From contig DDCS01000029.1 in assembly GCA_002335345.1 (NCBI GenBank), positions 1-8,721 of the forward strand: a stretch of DNA of 8,721 nt, read 5' to 3'. A program made the translations under genes and the position numbers. The notes under the pieces are model-generated. The model searched no databases. It saw only the letters and a program-made list of their open reading frames with translations, and was not told the DNA's origin. How positions within the stretch are numbered: the first letter of the stretch is position 1; every line of letters begins with the position of its first letter. Shown here piece by piece: positions 7,155 to 8,721 of this stretch. This stretch comes from Flavobacteriaceae bacterium UBA2000. Its GTDB lineage: Bacteria > Bacteroidota > Bacteroidia > Flavobacteriales > Flavobacteriaceae.

Positions 7155-8555
7155 CTACCAAAATATCAATGCCGCAACAAAGACCACGGCCCCCAAAAGC
7201 ATGATCCATAAAGTGTAAGGCAAAAGCTCACTAGCCTTGAGTTTGGTAATGCCTAAAAGCGGTAGCGCCCAAAAAGGCTGGAGCATATTGGTTAATTGAT
7301 CGCCATAGGCCAGCGCCATAATCACTTTTTGCACAGGGACCTCTAATGAGATGGCCGCTTCTAAAATCACAGGACCCTGAATGGCCCACTGACCGCCCCC
7401 CGAAGGAATAAATACATTGACGATCGCCGCACTAAAGAAAGTCAAAATTGGGAGGGTTTCAGCAGTGGATAGGGCCACAAAATAATTCGCGATTTCTACC
7501 ACGAGACCGCTATTTTGCATTACGCCCATGATCCCAAAATAAAGCGGAAACTGAATCAAAATTCCGGAGGCTCCAGAAATAGCCTGATCCACTGCCTTTA
7601 GTATGCTTGAAATCCTGCCATGGGCGATAAAAATCAATCCAAGCATTAAAAAATTGAGCATGTTCGGGGTAACAATTCCACTGCTCAGGGCGGCCCCGTA
7701 GTTATAAAAAAAGGCGGTAAGCACTGCTAAACCAAAACCGTAGGCCAAGATTTTCGATTCATCCCAGTGCGTCCTCATAAAACGCGGGGTGGGCCCATTA
7801 GCGAGCGAGGTTTTGTCCTCACTATGTGAAAAGCGCTCTGCGGGAAACGCTGCATTTAAGCGAGGTATTTCCTCTTTCCCCTGGCGCCCCAGCCAAACCA
7901 AAATCAATGGAATACTCAATAAGAGGACTAAAAAAACGACAATATTTTGAAAACTGAATACCGTTTCGGGATACGCAATTAAGTCGGGTAAAAACGCGGC
8001 GAGATCTGGGGTGACTAATGAAGCTAAATGACCCTGTTCTCCTACTTTGGCCGGTGCGGAACCACTGATTCCACCGTGCCAAATCATCATCCCTGCATAG
8101 GCCGCTGCCCCGACTAAGGGATAGTTAATTTTTATTCCTTGTGTCTTGGCGGCCTCACCGATCTTTCGCGCCATTAGGGCCCCAAAAATAAGACCAAGAC
8201 CCCAATTAAAAAATGAGACCAACAGGGTCAATACTGAAACTAAAATTACCGCATGAGTGGTTCCCTTTATACTCGTGGTTAGGGCCGATATAAAACGACT
8301 CATCACCGGGCTGAGCACCAACATATGACCCAAAACCAGAATGAGCATCATCTGGTAAGCGAAAACCAGCAAGTCCTTCTGCCAAATCCCTTGTTCCCAA
8401 TACCCCAAAAGACTCAACCAATAAGGGTCAGAAGTTTTTGGCTCAGTAAAAATCAGCGCCAAAATAAAGGTTAGAGCCGTCAGCAATAACGCAATTGAAA
8501 AAGGAGACGGCAAAAACCGTCTAAAGAGGGTTTCTATGACGGCCGTTAGCCGCAT
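7155..8555 (-). CDS. AtoE-type short-chain fatty acid transporter
   Basis: This 466-residue polytopic membrane protein resembles the short-chain fatty acid transporter family of E. coli AtoE (TIGR00366/COG2031), which is thought to bring in acetoacetate, butyrate and similar acids. Hydrophobic segments recur along the chain (for example about 20-37, 63-82, 101-127, 146-160, 204-223, 270-288, 300-312, 330-347, 367-384 and 446-465). Family-like motifs include FNWGLGLIFGALMARKIG (116-133), IPSGGGQWAIQGP (383-395) and YGDQLTNMLQPFWALP (417-432). A hydrophilic loop at about 224-268 divides the two halves. The ATG at 8555 directly abuts the stop of the DUF3127 gene upstream (TAAATG on the minus strand), suggesting coupled translation. 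No acetoacetate or butyrate catabolism gene (such as a CoA transferase or thiolase) is visible, so the physiological substrate is open. The family call is firm. Confidence 0.9.
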   Translation of the reverse strand: MRLTAVIETLFRRFLPSPFSIALLLTALTFILALIFTEPKTSDPYWLSLLGYWEQGIWQKDLLVFAYQMMLILVLGHMLVLSPVMSRFISALTTSIKGTTHAVILVSVLTLLVSFFNWGLGLIFGALMARKIGEAAKTQGIKINYPLVGAAAYAGMMIWHGGISGSAPAKVGEQGHLASLVTPDLAAFLPDLIAYPETVFSFQNIVVFLVLLLSIPLILVWLGRQGKEEIPRLNAAFPAERFSHSEDKTSLANGPTPRFMRTHWDESKILAYGFGLAVLTAFFYNYGAALSSGIVTPNMLNFLMLGLIFIAHGRISSILKAVDQAISGASGILIQFPLYFGIMGVMQNSGLVVEIANYFVALSTAETLPILTFFSAAIVNVFIPSGGGQWAIQGPVILEAAISLEVPVQKVIMALAYGDQLTNMLQPFWALPLLGITKLKASELLPYTLWIMLLGAVVFVAALIFW

Positions 8556-8721
8556 TTAAAACGGTAAATCGTCGTGCTCGTCGTCTTGATGATCGCCTAT
8601 GGGCTCAAAAGCGTCTTCTGGTGGCATTGGCGGCATAGATGGGCTACCGGCATCGAGCAACTCAACGCGCCAGCCTTGAATAGAATTAAAATATTTAGTC
8701 TCTCCTTGAGGATTAACCCAC
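8556..8721 (-). CDS. DUF3127 family protein, C-terminal part (5' end outside window)
   Basis: I translated an open frame from the right edge (first full codon at 8720) to a TAA at 8556-8558, which gives 54 residues. It begins WVNPQGETKYFNSIQGWRVE, which I recognise as the conserved end of the DUF3127 domain, a small Bacteroidota family of about 120-130 residues with a likely OB-like, single-strand-DNA-binding-type fold. A proline/methionine-rich linker (SMPPMPPEDAFEP) follows, then an acidic tail ending DHQDDEHDDLPF. The final DDLPF closely resembles the C-terminal tip of bacterial SSB (DDDIPF), which recruits DNA-maintenance enzymes. The start and roughly the first half of the gene lie beyond the window. 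The stop codon touches the ATG of the downstream transporter gene. The family call is good; the DNA-related function is inference. Confidence 0.85.
   Translation of the reverse strand, partial: WVNPQGETKYFNSIQGWRVELLDAGSPSMPPMPPEDAFEPIGDHQDDEHDDLPF

Noticed and set aside
7822..8421. Two minus-strand open frames of 71 and 86 codons inside the transporter gene
   Set aside because: They are in another frame of a continuous AtoE-like coding sequence, and their arginine/serine-rich translations look non-coding.
8556..8721. Reading the partial right-edge gene as ordinary single-stranded DNA-binding protein SSB because of the DDLPF end
   Set aside because: The upstream residues (NPQGETKYFNSIQGW) match the DUF3127 family rather than the SSB OB domain, so only the tail is SSB-like.

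Overview
The window looks like a piece of a Bacteroidota chromosome, most likely class Flavobacteriia. Four things point there. The deiminase gene carries a type IX secretion (T9SS) sorting domain. Two small families largely confined to this phylum are present, DUF3098 and DUF3127. The leucyl-tRNA synthetase carries large insertions relative to the E. coli enzyme. The promoter-like elements fit the Bacteroidota -7 consensus TAnnTTTG and there are no strong Shine-Dalgarno sequences. I cannot name a genus. Coding density is high and no non-coding gap exceeds about 140 bases. I see no mobile element, CRISPR array, tRNA or rRNA.

Layout. Positions 1-2472 (minus) hold leuS, whose 3' end runs off the left edge. 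A 136-base divergent intergenic region separates it from a plus-strand cluster: ftsX (2609-3487), a DUF3098 membrane protein (3590-3850), uppP (3850-4635) and truB (4635-5327). The last three overlap by one base at each junction (TAATG), so they are probably one translationally coupled unit. ftsX lies 102 bases upstream and may be read through. The cluster joins cell-division/envelope functions (FtsX, undecaprenyl-pyrophosphate phosphatase) to tRNA modification (TruB).

The cluster converges on a minus-strand gene (5352-7088) for a secreted, T9SS-sorted deiminase related to agmatine deiminases and to Porphyromonas peptidylarginine deiminase. Upstream of it on the same strand is an AtoE-type short-chain fatty acid transporter (7155-8555). 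Its ATG directly abuts the stop codon of a DUF3127 gene (8556-8721) that enters from the right edge and ends in an SSB-like acidic tail, DDLPF.

Most of the window is ordinary housekeeping. I did not find a clearly new multi-gene system. The items most worth following are the secreted deiminase, which keeps the whole catalytic set plus a candidate C-terminal-arginine clamp, and the SSB-like tail on the DUF3127 protein.
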